From: Branchiostoma floridae
Taxonomy: Eukaryota > Chordata > Leptocardii > Amphioxiformes > Branchiostomatidae
Length of the DNA: 64,000 nt
NCBI RefSeq assembly: GCF_000003815.2
Contig: NC_049993.1
Location: 10,477,244-10,541,243, forward strand
Direction: 5' to 3'
Shown here: in pieces, positions 45,862 to 58,679 of the stretch
Layout of the letters: each line of letters starts with the position of its first letter
Position numbering within the stretch: the stretch's first letter is position 1
Program-made: the position numbers and the translations under genes
Notes under the pieces: model-generated
Told to the model about the DNA's origin: nothing
Databases searched by the model: none
Seen by the model: only the letters and a program-made list of their open reading frames with translations

Positions 45862-47839
45862 CTAAATCAAATATTCCTCTAGATAACGGACTTGATCAGT
45901 CCTTATATATACATTTGAATAAATGCAAGCCATCAGCAATGTCGATAATCAATTATATACAAGTTTATACTTGTAAACCAGGCTCATCGACACGCTTTAC
46001 TAATGAACCCGTACATGGCGAGGCTTACCAATAAGTTTTCAACTGTTCCATCAATTTTCCATCAAATACCACGTTCAGATCCCATAGATCATACTGACAC
46101 TAAACTACTGATGGATGTGGAATTATACCTTACCTGACATTATATATCTACCCTGACATGGAGAAGTGTGACTTCTATATGACTCATTAACATTGGATAA
46201 TAGTGCTGTAATCCGAGGGGATTCCGGATGCAGGGAAGAAAATCCCGTCTGTGCTTTTTAATTCTACTAGTGTCCCCAGAGTGCTTCTCTGTCGCATTAA
46301 GGGTGTTGTGCGAACTGTTTGAAACCAGATTGGAAAACGATGACGATACATGCAACACTTAACAGGAGCAACACTAAACAGCCATCTTTCCAACACTTTC
46401 AAGAGTGATTTATATCCAAAAGTACACCGTTATGTGCTGTATCGTCCCTAATTTATGTTGTAGAAATACATTTTGTACGTCTTTACTTCGAAAACTTCGA
46501 TTCTACACGTTGCGTCTTCTATTTGGTTTTTATTTTCTCGGTTATCAGAAATAGAGGTTTACAATAAATCAATAACTCATTTTGTTCTTGATTTATTTTC
46601 CCCTTCTTGACGATGATATCTAGCCTATTGACCTACGAGGGTCCAACATGTGCATGATGGCTTTTAGAATTAAGTCATAATTCCAATGGAAATAATGTGT
46701 CGTCCATTTTTCATACGCATACGACCTAAATCGCAGCTAAGCCAGTTGAAAAATCATCTAAAATCATGCGCTTAAGACGACCACAGTTGTAATTTCAACT
46801 TGTAACCTTCAGTTTTTGGCGGCCTTCGTCTGTGTTTGACTCGAGAAGGCCTGTGTGAGATGTCTTCGGATTTGTGATGTAGGTTGGTTTTAATTTGTTT
46901 CTGACCTTTATAAGCATAATTTTGTTTCTACTTGATCTTTGGATGTAGAATTTCGCTTGAGTTTGTTAGTTTTTGATGTTAAAACTTCATGAAAAGATGT
47001 CTGCTGTCTGTTGTTGTTTTTGTATTTGTGTAGTATTCACTGAAGTAAATGAATATAAAAACTGTTTCTCATGCGTACAAATTGCTTGGGTAATATCGAA
47101 TCAGAAATATATAAACGGGTATATGTAGCCGCCATGCTTGCTTGTAACTTTGAGAGATTCTCATTAAAATGTATATCTATCCTCATAAGTCTCGCCATGG
47201 CTCGACTACGCACCGCGGGAATGTAAGCTTCTTCCTGGAAAATATACACATTATGGAAAGATTTTCCCGGAAAATAGTCCAGACTGCGCATCGATTCCCG
47301 ATCAGACCTTGAGGTTACAGTATGAGACTTGACAGGCGTCTTAAATCTGTTAAAGACCCTTGTCTTAAGCACCCAGAAACATCCTTGAGACGGTAAGACG
47401 ACACCTATCGTTACCGGGAAAGACGAAAACAAAGGCCAACTTTCAAGTCGTTTGTCACGAGCAAAAGTCAGTTCACACTACTACAGTACTGGCAATGATA
47501 CAAGTGGTTGACTACTATGCTGTCTGTGAGTGCAGGTCCAAATGCAGTGTGGATAGAGAAATTCAACCAGTTAACTAACCCAATATAACTTACTACTTAT
47601 CATATAGGCTTTGGAATGATAGTTGTAGTTTATTTAATCAAGGCAGCAATTGTCTGCACTGTAATATTCTCGCTGCCAAGACAAGACAAGATGATGCATC
47701 CTGGTAGGTAATCAGCAAGTCGCCAGAGCTATTAAAGCTTTCACTATTCATGTCGGGAATCAAATTCTTTTTGAGACACAGCTGATGCTTTGAAAGGTCA
47801 AATATATGTTTGTGCTCATGTTTCTAGGTATGTAGATTC

Positions 47840-47852
47840 GTGTGTATGTGTG

Positions 47853-47901
<49 letters not shown>
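47840..47901. repeat. (GT)n microsatellite
   Basis: About 30 GT units with a few interruptions. His/Thr-repeat reading frames on the minus strand are products of this repeat. Confidence 0.95.
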
Positions 47902-47904
<3 letters not shown>

Positions 47905-48391
47905 TTTGCTTTTTTGCGTAAAGAGATTCTATATACGTGTGCGTGGGTGGGTGTGAGTGCGTTTCCGTATGTTTGACGTTTGTGTTCAGTTGAAAGGGCA
48001 TCGAACTCATTAATCATTTTTGAAAACTAGTGGAAAGGCTCATTTACTTTTCCTAATAGACTCCATTTACCCGTGTGAAGAGTTAATATTGACAGTTGGG
48101 ATTTAATGTGAGTTGTTTTGAAGTGATTTCTAATATCTCGGCATTGTTTCAGTGATACTAAAAAGTCGAGTAGACTGGTTCCTTGATAACCGTACGCTGT
48201 TTATCACAGAATCAGATCGTAGATGTACAGACAAGGCGCAATCATTCCCCGCTGTCTCTGAAACCAGTTATAACTTTGTTCCGGGGAATTGGTAGGAATT
48301 AGATTTTGTTGGTGATTAATCTGACGACAATGCATCAAACTTGTCTCTGTGAAACCGCCTCGTTAATAAATCCCCAGGCACTTACTCCCAT

Positions 48392-48487
48392 AGCAGAGGT
48401 TCTTGACGTTTTTGACGTTTTTATGCGTTTTTAACGGGCTTTCTATTTTGTACCGTTTTCGTTATACCTCGCACCCAAACCTCTGCC
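48392..48487. mobile_element. MITE family A, short copy
   Basis: About 96 bp with inverted ends AGCAGAGGTT / AACCTCTGC and the shared internal run GGGCTTTCTATTTTGTACCG. It sits directly beside a family B element. Confidence 0.6.
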
Positions 48488-48493
48488 GGCACG

Positions 48494-48729
48494 TAAGGTG
48501 GTATCTCACTGCTCTTTGTGCAGAACTGCGGGGTTCGTTCACTGCGACACTGTTGTGTTATTTTTGCCGATTTTAGACATTGTGTAATAGGTAGAAGTAT
48601 GACATAGAAGACAACAAATACACAAAACGTAAGAAAATTAGTTTTTTTTTTCTCTGAAATTCGTTAAATAATCTTTCGAACCCCACAGTGCCGTACCGGT
48701 TGCCCAGGTGCAGTGAGATACCACCTTTA
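48494..48729. mobile_element. MITE family B, copy 3
   Basis: 236 bp, complete. Ends TAAGGTGGTATCTCACTGC and GCAGTGAGATACCACCTTTA are inverted, with internal CTGCGGGGTTCGTTCACTGC / GAACCCCACAGTGCCG. It ends in TTTA/TAA-like flanks. Confidence 0.85.
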
Positions 48730-49791
48730 CCTCGGGGTGGATCAAACCTATTTGCTTCCTAAAAGAAGGAATCTCCCCTGGTATTGTCGCGCCAACCGGG
48801 TGACGTCTCGTGTATTCCAGCTTTCATTAAGAGCAGCGCCCAGGCAGATGCGCATACTTTTCATCAGAAGCCAGGAATAATGACATCTCTCTGATGAAGA
48901 CAAAGCAAATGGCTCGTTTGGCGAAGTTAAGTGGTCGGCAGGAAAATGACGAGGAACAGATATGATAAAAGTGTATGGTGGATTATTCATAACAAAGTAA
49001 ACGTATTGGCACAGTAAATGATTTTGAGCTAAGACGAGGAAGAATTAACATGATTGATCCAACATTCACAAGTAATCTATCGCTTGAAAAGGTTTATACG
49101 TAGATTGAGAATCAAAATGTTCAAAGCTTTAATTTTGATGAATGTTTTTCTATCGTCAAATTAGTAGTTATTAGAAAAGCTTTGCTCACACCGCGCTGCC
49201 ACTTCATTTTATAGATGACACCCACGCATTAATTATTGTCAGTTTGCACAAAAGAAACATTTGCGACGTTATTGTAAACCGTACAAAGAAGCTGAAAATT
49301 TAATAAATGCCTGTAGTAACTTGAAAAATAAAACATCATAAAAAGGACATTAATGAGCAAAGCCTTCCAAAAAAAGAACAAAACTTAAGATTCTATTGTT
49401 CGGTTTACTCTGTGTGTTCAGTCGTTTCTTCATCCTTCTTAGCAACATAAATAGATTTCATAACGAAGGAAATTCTTTTTGCCTTTTTTTCGCACGCTCG
49501 TATCAGATTTATACTGCCCATAGGACTTCAACCATACAGTCAAATCAGTATGGACTTATATCACCCACCTGTACTTTTAAGACGATTTTAGAGTCACATA
49601 TTCACAACCCTCCCCCCCCCCCCATCTGTAACTAAATGTGTTTAAAGCCATGACGGACTGGATGAATAGCATGTTGAATATGAAAACCGCGGGACCTCGT
49701 GATTGGGAAGATTACACATTTTATCTTATCTCACCTGTTCAGTCGGCACAGCGGCACATGCAGCGCGCCGGGGACACAGGGAAGAAGCCTA

Positions 49792-50078
49792 TAGCCTCCG
49801 CTGCAGTCTTCGAACGGGGCTGTTTTTGGGGGGAGGCTCGCGATTTTCAACATTGGCTAGGTTCTCTAATGCCGGGAAAGGGAGTTTGGCGAGGAAGGGA
49901 GTTTGCCGTGGAATGGATCCGGAGTTTGCAAACTCCCTTCCTCGGCAAACTTATAACATTTTTTTCCCGACACAAGAGAATTCCTAGCCAGAGAATTCCT
50001 AGCCAACGTTGAAAATCGCGAACCAGTGCCCCCTAGAAACATAAAAACCAGCCCGTTCGAAGACTGCAACGGAGGCTA
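49792..50078. mobile_element. MITE family E: long foldback element
   Basis: 287 bp with inverted arms of about 80-100 bp. Left arm starts TAGCCTCCGCTGCAGTCTTC, right arm ends GAAGACTGCAACGGAGGCTA; both carry CGCGATTTTCAACxTTGGCTAGG. Inside are a nested palindrome (GGAAGGGAGTTTGCCG / AAACTCCCTTCCTCGGCAAA) and a duplicated GAGAATTCCTAGCCA. The long frames that cross it are artefacts. Confidence 0.8.
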
Positions 50079-50539
50079 GAACAAGCCGCTTAATTGCCTC
50101 CTATCTGTCCGTATGTGAACAGTACTGCACCTGCCCACTGCCGCGGTGACAATGGACCCTTTTCACTGGGGATTTCATTAACTCTGCATCATAAGCATGT
50201 GAAATGAACCCTGGTGGATTTGGGCTTTCTGATAATCCTTAGTACATATGATAATTCAAGAATGAGAATGTATATTAAGTGCACGAAATCATATTAAGTA
50301 GATTAACATTTGATAATGATTTAATGCTTATAACGAAGCTTATTTACGGAATATTTCCGTTTCCTGAATCTTGTTTTATTTTCGGAACAAGCACTCCTAC
50401 CTTCATTGCACACCGTCATCGTTCTGTGCCCCTCCCCTTCTCTTCCCGATACAGTACGCAAGAAATTCTCCTCAGTTTACATAGGTCTAATGTTCTCATC
50501 CCATTCATAAATCGTTTGACGTTTTCACGTTTTACCTAA

Positions 50540-50751
50540 GGGCGCGGTCATATAGATCGTGCGATCGTCGCACGATTTTGATACCATTGGGTTATCAAGC
50601 AGGCTGTGACAGAACCAACCACCGACATGGATCCCAAACAGCATTCTGTGTACCAAGACAGTTGAACTTTGCAGGAGAGGTACATTTTTGTTCTCCCAAA
50701 TGCCCAAGTTGGCAATCGCACGACGATCGCACGACCATTGTGACCGCGCCC
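50540..50751. mobile_element. MITE family D, copy 2 (Harbinger-like, TAA duplication)
   Basis: 212 bp with perfect inverted termini GGGCGCGGTCA / TGACCGCGCCC, extending imperfectly to about 38 bp through TCGTGCGATCGTCG, and flanked on both sides by TAA (50537-50539, 50752-50754). A 3-bp TWA duplication is typical of PIF/Harbinger elements. No coding capacity. Confidence 0.8.
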
Positions 50752-52507
50752 TAACTTTCCCTGCCTCCATGAATGGTCAAAATGCACCACCGGTGAGGCA
50801 TTGAAGTGCGGTCAGCATTAAGATTTTCTTTACTACGTATGGATTTCTTGTACGTACTGGGAAATATGCATCTATCATTCATAAATTCAATCATCCAACA
50901 TCTGTCTACAACTTTTGATCCAATCACTTTCTAATTCATTCTGACCCACTTTTATGCTCCATGTGGATAAACAGATCTCAACTATCCACTTACATCAATA
51001 TGTACGGAAACAGTGCAATATTGAAAACTAATCAAATCCCTCCATCCTTTTTAACCAGATCATGATGGATGACTTCAGCTCTATGAATCCATATCTTATG
51101 ATGGACATTTAATGAACGCATTCCTGATTTTATTATAGAACACGCTATCTCCATAAAAAGATCTACAATGTATACTAAATACGCCAATAGGTCCCATTTC
51201 CTGTCATATGATCAATAAATAAAGCGCATCCCATCATGTAACTTTGTATGCATTGATTCTATCATCTGATTATGTAAACCCCGAAAGACATAATCATAAT
51301 CAACACCTCTCTACATTCCCTAGTCTTGCTTAATGGACGACGATACCGCGGTTATCATATCAAATACATTGAATTGTAACGCCTATACATGTACAGATGT
51401 GGCAAAAACATTCCAAGTCCGATGGTTGTTTTTTTTAATGCTAGACGATTCAATTTTCTTCTTCAAATCTTCTATGTTGACTCAATGTTGTGTGTAAACT
51501 GCCCGCCCCTTTAGGCTTAGGTCACATTTCCAAACTGGGGCCCAGTCGGGCAGCTTTCGGGAGCAAATTTAAAATGAATGATAAAAAGACACCAAATCAA
51601 AATACACAAAATGTCAAAATAAGATTCATGGACATGATTGTGTATATTTCTAGGCATACATTTCAGAGAAAATTCGTTTTTATCTATAGAATTCCTTGCG
51701 CACTCTGTTAAATCATGGGTCACAGTAAGGTCGCCGTGAGGTCACCGTACAGGTAGAAAGTGTCATTTCGGTGAGACATCATCGCATGTATTTCCATGTT
51801 TTGATTGGACAGGAATAGCTGTATATAAAGATGTTACACAACACAGTACGTCATTTACCCTACTATGGGACCTTTTGACCCAATACATTGTGCGTCTTCT
51901 TCGGTGTCACGCGCATGTGTCAATGACGTGTCAAACAAATCCATCCATTTCCACACGGACACAGTCACATGCCTGGCTTCCCCAAAAGTCAATCTACGAA
52001 CTGTAATCAGATTTGCCACGGCATAACACATAGTGATCATGACAAATGCCTGTCCTAGATTTCTTCCTGTACAAATGCTAGTCCATGCCGGGTGTCGGAA
52101 TGACTCCCGAGGGGAGGGATTAAACAAGCTGTGCGGCGGAAGGTGACGGATAACCCCGGGAGTTACCATGTTAGTCACGGTCACGTCTGGTCTGTAAAGA
52201 CATAGAACGGCCGTCTTAAGTCTTTATTACACAGCAGAGACTACTTTCCCCTCGTTTCCTTGGGTGACATTCCTAGTGATACACCGGAGGGTGCTTGTAG
52301 CGGGAAACTCCCCCGCAAAAGACTTGAAATCTTGTTTTATTAGGCCAGTGCCTCCGTAAAGCCTACAGAAATCAGGAAGCGTCTTATCTGTCAAAACATC
52401 ACTTTGTCCTTGGAGGAACTTCGTGACGGCCATTCACGAGAAAGGCTTAACAGGTAAAGCGCAAAACGTTATCATTGCTCTGTTGAATATTGTTAATGTT
52501 ATGTCCG

Positions 52508-52537
52508 CCTCCCCCCCCCCCCCCACACACACACACG
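52508..52537. repeat. Poly-C/(CA)n tract
   Basis: About 17 C followed by six CA units. Simple repeat. Confidence 0.95.
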
Positions 52538-53283
52538 TACAACACGCATGCACTTAACACGCACCCCTTCCCAAATTTTACAGCTGACATTTGCAAAACG
52601 ATGGAGGGAAAGCAGAGAATGCTGACGGAGAACAAAAATGGCAAATGAGTTATAGCCCACTTACCGGGGATGAATTCGTACCTCTTTGAGAGCTAGTCAG
52701 ACAGTATGACGGTTTCCATTAATTTTGTGTTAAAGCGAGCTCAGCAGAGTATAGAATAATGAGCCTATCAGGGAAACCTACAGCTCAAATGTGGCCGTAT
52801 ATGTCACAAAAGTTATCCCTCTCTTGCACAGTGCATGTAAACTGCTAAGTTTTGTCCAGCATTTAACTGCAAGTCTGTAAACTTCTTTCAACAAGCAGTC
52901 AACGTTTTTAGACAAAAAGAATTACTATCCACGACTTTATGCAATTTCAAAATTTATTCGTTAGCATTGCTCCAACGTAGACGACACCCTCTGCATGTCT
53001 ATATTCTCCGTACGGGGTCAGAACATTGTAACCGTTCCGCCATCCACGGGTAGTCAATGAGATGCCTTGATTTAAGATTCATGTTATGCCATAAAATCTG
53101 GCCATAAAACTGATTTGTGAATCGCTAAACCGTCATTTCAGCCAGCCATTCCATTTTTAATCCCTGCCCCGTGTATAACAACCTGCAGTGAAATACACCT
53201 GTTCATGACAATGAATCGCCTCAAACGCCGGTTTTAGAAGCTTTTACAGCGTTTTATGGTGTGTCGCTTGATCAGCGCACTAC

Positions 53284-53290
53284 ATATAAA
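53284..53290 (+). promoter_or_regulatory. Possible TATA box of the second receptor gene
   Basis: ATATAAA, 744 bp upstream of the ATG at 54034, at the start of a CpG-richer region that runs to the coding exon. A start site about 30 bp downstream would give a 5' UTR of about 0.7 kb. Weak. Confidence 0.25.
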
Positions 53291-54033
53291 CCTGGAGACT
53301 CCATGGGGATTGGATTTTATACACCGAGACGATCCATCCTAACCCAAAGTAGACTGTGCGGTTGTGTCTGCGCAAGCCCGAACCTCTGGACTCGGGTAGA
53401 ACGATCGAGCAGGTGCCTCCTTCAGTGCCGATCACGTGAACAAGACGCCTTCGTGCTCAGAAATCGTTTGTGGTCAGTCAGCTGACCAGGAGGAGAGGGA
53501 GAAGACCAGTTGTGACGTCATGAGGGGCGAGCTGTGTGGACGGATATCCCATCACCTGGACCGTGGACAGGTGGGCAGCAGCGGGGATGTTGTAAAGCGG
53601 CGCTAGGCGAAGTGTGACCCGGTTTTCTTGTTGAGCACCTGCGCGGGGAAGGTACGTGCGGAGCCGTGTTCTTGACAAGCTGTACTTCCGCCGGCTGTGA
53701 CGTTTCAACTGGTGTTGGTGATGTGGCTATGTGGGGAATGATACCCGCCGCACGCCTGTGTGCTGGGAATAGGCGCGTGGATGCAGCCATGAGAAATGGA
53801 ATGTTGCCGAGAGGGAAGTCGCGCTCGGAGAGACGGCGTGACGTAAGATCCGAAAACAATCTCCCCTCCTCCGCCTCTCCCAAGAAGCCGTTTACCATGC
53901 GGAACGTTTCTCTGTAAGAAAATTAAAGAAACATCGATCCGGCAGCCGGCGACCACGGAGGATGCACGGAGAATGAAAGCGGAGACTATTGTTATTGGGA
54001 CCACGAGAACCCCTCGGTATTAGCGTTACAACC

Positions 54034-54450
54034 ATGTCTGCCTTACTGAAACACCTGTGTTGGTCGCGGTTTGTCGTGTGGCTGGCAACCTTGATGATGG
54101 CGATCAACAACATCTGTACCGTCGCGCAGGAGTCGAACGACAGCATGTTGACTCTCGGCGCGGTGTTTCCCCAAGAAAACGTCTCGGAGTTCCGGCGGAC
54201 CATGGAACGCGCCATCGCGGACTACAAAAACGACTACCCCAACATCAGTGTCAACCCCCTCACGGTAACTCCGGGAAATAACCCACAGGAGATGCTGAAC
54301 GAAACGTGCGAGTCTCTGGCCGGGACTAACATAGCTGCTCTGCTGGTGGTGGGGGAAGCCAGGACCTTCCAGATCCTGTCCCTGTACGGCGCACATCTGG
54401 GCATCCCTGTGGTGGGCATCAGCCTGAAATACCTTTCCTCGCCCCAAAAG
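54034..54450 (+). CDS. Second NMDA-type receptor, first coding exon only
   Basis: 139 codons from ATG (context ACAACCATGT) to the donor AAG|GTAAGA, phase 0. It has a hydrophobic signal segment (FVVWLATLMMAINNI, residues about 13-27), then an N-terminal-domain start: LTLGAVFPQENVSEFRRTME, a central IAALLVVGEARTFQILSLYG, and LGIPVVGISLKYLS just before the intron. Architecture, length (139 vs 132 codons), intron phase and the GIP motif near the exon end match exon 1 of the GluN3-like gene at 16816, so I take it as a tandem paralogue of the NMDA-receptor class. The subtype cannot be fixed from this exon. No further exons were found up to 64000, which is plausible because the paralogue's first intron is 13 kb. 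Confidence 0.7.
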
Positions 54451-56208
54451 GTAAGAGCCTTGCCTTCCTTTAACGTGCGTTAGGTAGGACCCACCTTGCC
54501 TATGTTGTTGTTGTACCTTCGTATGATATTTCCCAACAGTCATTTACCCACAGGGGTAGTTTATGGACAGATGAACAAGTTAGACCGCAATTAAGCCCAC
54601 AAGTAATGTAGCGTCACTTAATTGCTACATTAGAGAGTAATACCTGTACATGTGGCACAGTAGAGAATTAACACGGCGTTAGACAGTGCAAAACTTCGTA
54701 TACGTAAGATGTATATAAAAGACACCGGTCTTTAGTAGTTGGCATAATAAATCAGTAAACAACATTATGCATTTATTCTGCATGTTAGTAGAAGATGTCA
54801 CAAGATTTAGCGACGACATGGTTTCTGCATCTATGTGCATATTGCTTTCATTAGATCAAACACCTTCTGGGATTTTGATTAAAACCGGGTTAAAAGTGCA
54901 TCGCATCATCGGCATAAATTATCAGTGGAATGCGCAGAGAATGCATAATGACAAGTGACTGTTGCTAATTTCCCCGTTATGAGGTTGTCAATATAATGAA
55001 TGTACAACGAGAATTCTTCAAACATCTTTAGTCTTCAGCTTTAACAGACGTGTCGGCATTCAGCTAGCTTTGAAGATTGTGATACAGTCTTCTAAACGGG
55101 AAACATCATCGTAATGAAAAAGGATCGATACTGAAGGATCAGCCTAAAAGACGAATCAAAGGACGTTTTGTCGGCACTATTAAGCGAGTATTGGGGCAAT
55201 GTCTTTATGGTTTGTCTGTATGAGCACGTGTCATTTACAGCTGTGCGGACTTTCCGTGAGGTTTACGATCACATCGTGTAATATATCTAAAACAATACAC
55301 TGCGACATAAACACTTACAGTACGTGGTCGGATTGTTTACTTCGAGACTGCAAACGAAGGAACATTGTATCATTACCGATGTCATGTTGGGATACATGTA
55401 CGTGAAGTATCATATTTCCTGCTAACGCACAAAACTAACTGTTGATATTTTCTAGCCAGCGTAGGATCATGTCTTTTCCTTGCCTTAAGATGCAAACTCC
55501 ACATCATATATATATATATATGTATAAGTCCGATCCTGCTTTTCAATACGTTTAGTGCTATAGATAACAGACGGCTGGATGATAAAAGACCTTTAACATG
55601 CTTTCTTTGTGGCCTTTCGGACCTAATGTAACCATAAGACTCCTTACTTTACAACCGTCGTACTATCCGGGTCCTTTGAAGACATACTTATAACTGATAA
55701 AGATATATTATCTCACAAATGCATTGGTGATCCTGCAGATATGAAAAATATTAGACATGCTGCTACCAATATCTTTAGACACAGTATTTGTCGAAAACAG
55801 TCTTGACAGGAGTTTGTAGTACCCAAATTTACGCGACTTCTTTCCAGCTTAAGTCTGTCTGCTAGCTCTTCGAAATCTTCCGTGTAGCAATGACATGGTA
55901 AATACATTATGTTTTACTTTCTAATAAACTCATTTCCCTAGTATTACTAGTAATTAAACCTTATACCAGATGCGTTTCTCTCACATTCAACCACATGTAC
56001 TTTCACATATTTGTGTTGTTATGCGCGTATTCTCAAAAGCTTAAACAGAAGAATTGTTTTATTTCTCAATCTCGAAGACACATTTGATGTCTTTTAGCTA
56101 CATGTATATATATATCTCATTTTCGTTGACTTACGTTCTAGCTTTCCTTCCTTTTTGTTCCTATCCATTCAAATGTGATCCCGAGAAACCGGCAGCATGT
56201 TGCTTATG

Positions 56209-56462
56209 AAAGGGTGGTATACGTATCTCAATGCGCTTGGGACACTGGTGCGGCACTGCGGGGCTCGGAGGATACACAACGAATTTCAGAGATAAGGAAG
56301 TAACTTTCTTACGTTTTGTACATTTTGTTGTCTTCTAAGACTTAAGTATTACGCAATATCTAAATTATCTTTACGAATCGGAGAAAATAACACAACAGTG
56401 CCGCAGTGAACGAACCCCACAGTGCCGCACCGGTGCCCCAAATGCAGTGAGATACCACATTA
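56209..56462. mobile_element. MITE family B, copy 4
   Basis: About 254 bp. Left end AAAGGGTGGTATACGTATCTC, right end GAGATACCACATTAA. Interior CTGCGGGGCTCGGAG and CGAACCCCACAGTGCCGCAC, plus the TTTTGTTGTCTTCTAAG core shared with the other copies. The left end is more diverged. Confidence 0.8.
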
Positions 56463-58621
56463 ATCACCAAATGTTTGAAATCTTGTCTTCTATACATCCT
56501 CAATGTTATATAATCTTCAAGTTTCCAATGGGCAGGTACTGTAGAAAACATGAACCCCGGCTCGCAGTGTTTCCTGCCGACAGGGGAGCCCGTTAGTATT
56601 CCGTACCACGGCGGGGTTCTGCCGGATGAAAGCGCCAGACTTGCGGAGCATTAGACGCTGTCATGCTTGTAATAACGGGGTCTCCACAATGCAGCGTACC
56701 AGTCGTTCTCTACAAAATTGGCTTTGTGTATTCCCTCTCCGTGGAGGGCACTGCGGACTGATTTGACAGAGGAAGGCAAATCTCCTTCCCGACTCGCAGA
56801 TCGATTCAGACTGGAGACGGAATAAGCTGTCTGTGCCTTCCCCTGCCCCAGTAATGTCTCATGAGGGCGACATTGGACGATCGAGTCAGAATGTGGAACA
56901 CAATACCACGTGAGACAATGCCCATTTCAAACACTACAAGCCAGCGTTGCACAATTGTTTTGCCATTTTGTTTTTGTCGTTATCACAATGAGAGCGCTAC
57001 CACAAGTCTGTTTCGTATCATTCAATCAAGTTCATAATAGCAGTACAATGCAACATATGCTCCAGTATGGCATGGCGTTATTTGAGATCATGAAACATAA
57101 CGAATAGGTTATAGAATGACTGAATACTGGCTCATATTTGCTTGAGCATGAGAACAGTATTGGAATCACGTCAAAACAACATCTACGTCAAAACAGCAGA
57201 GTAATACAGAGGAAATCTTTCTTGACACGACAAAAGTACAGCGACTTTCGTAAGGTGTACATGTATAACAACTTTTTACAGTACAATTAAACAGACATAT
57301 ATGGATATCTATACGGTATAAATAAGTCGTACAGGGAAGTTTAAAAAATCGTTTTAAAAAGCTATAGGGACTAAAATCAGCTCGCTGCCATTGCAATACT
57401 GGTCACTGTAGCATCTCCAAGACCATGTATATAGGACAAGGAGAAAACAAATCAAGAGTATAGCATCAAAGCGTGCGCTAATGGATGCACATGACTGTAT
57501 CAACGGAAATAGTGCAAAGCAAATGGAGCTGAAAATAATGGTGCAAACATTGTCGGCAGCTCAGCGAAAAGTAGACTGTTTACTCGGCACCAATCTCAAG
57601 CAATTATGCTTAGAAGTTCCAGCTCACATGTTCCGTCGGCTGAGATTATTCAGTACCATGTAAGTGTTAGAGTGCTACATCTGCAGCGCCCGTTAATGAG
57701 TCCTTATCTGCGATAGGCTGTTTATGGATGAGCGCCGTACTTGATTAAGTAGTTGAAGAGCAATCAGCGCGATGCACGCATTTGTGTTCGCGTGAATATG
57801 ACTTGACTCTCCGTGCGTCATAACGCATTAGGAAAACATGGAAAATCAAGTGCGTTGTCGTTCATTATTAGCAGGGCAAACTCCATGGAGAATGACAACA
57901 TAGCGTTTGTCTCAGCTTCCTGCGGGCATAGTTTTCTCAATATTAATAGACCCCATGCTTCAACGGAAAGCCTAGTACCAGTACACAATTTTCGGTTAGA
58001 ATAACTATGCACCAGTTTAAATTTCCCTGCAAGTTAGAGTTATACTTACGTGGACCGAAAACAACACTGCATTGGGTGATACAATGCTAGAGAACTGGCT
58101 GTTGCTATGATGATGGATACATTATCATAAAAGAAAAGGCAAACGTTAAAAGGTATTGAGGGTGGCTCACTCTGCCACAACATGTTGGCGTACATTCGGT
58201 GAAGTGAGATGAAGTGAGCTATTCTGCCAGCCTGGCGATTGCACTGAAGCTTCCTGAGGATGCCTCTTCCATCAAACACCCCTGGCAGCCTGATTGAAGT
58301 CTGTGGAGCGTTCAGCCCGTCCAGTGCTGTTATCCGTCTTTACTTCCATTTCACTCCTGTCAGCCAGCTTCTTTCCACCGCTCGTTCGATGAGAAGTCAA
58401 ACTATGTTACATGACAATCCAATTACACCATGCCTTCCCAAACGATTTCTCGGAGAGGTCAGACTACTCAGGGAATTGACATTCAGATGATATTTCTTTC
58501 CATTTTTGTCGACTTGTTTTGCTTGCCGTTAGTCGGTCAGCTATCCATATAGTCTGAAATACTTTACTGACTTACATAGAGAAAACATTCCAAGAAAAAC
58601 AGCAACAATCATGTATCAAAT

Positions 58622-58679
58622 GACTGTCCTTGGCAAGCTTCATACTATGAAGCTTGCGAAGGTCAGTTCATACTATGAA
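58622..58679. repeat. Palindrome cluster
   Basis: GCAAGCTTCATA, one base, TATGAAGCTTGC is a perfect 12-bp inverted repeat (58633-58657), extended with two mismatches per arm to about 22 bp. A second copy of the centre, TTCATACTATGAA, follows at 58667-58679. Confidence 0.8.

Larger units (their letters stand above)
38818..53283. other. Intergenic spacer between the two receptor genes
   Basis: 14.5 kb with no exon that I can support on either strand. It contains the RE1 element, five MITE copies, a 108-bp tandem duplication, a hairpin and two microsatellites. Long frames here (for example 40554-40898 plus and 47037-47432 minus) lack any recognisable motif. Confidence 0.6.

Noticed and set aside
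47760-48017. His-Thr-rich 64-85 codon frames
   Set aside because: Translation of the GT microsatellite.
49638-50069. Several 67-124 codon frames on both strands
   Set aside because: They run through the long foldback element; overlapping open frames on both strands come from its inverted arms.
53552-53575. RE1-like match near the second receptor's promoter region
   Set aside because: The GGACAG half is present but the left half has two mismatches out of seven. Too degenerate to claim without a matrix score.
53518-54543. Long minus-strand frames opposite the second receptor's 5' region
   Set aside because: Shadows of a GC-rich region and of the plus-strand receptor exon, which has a signal peptide and a good donor.
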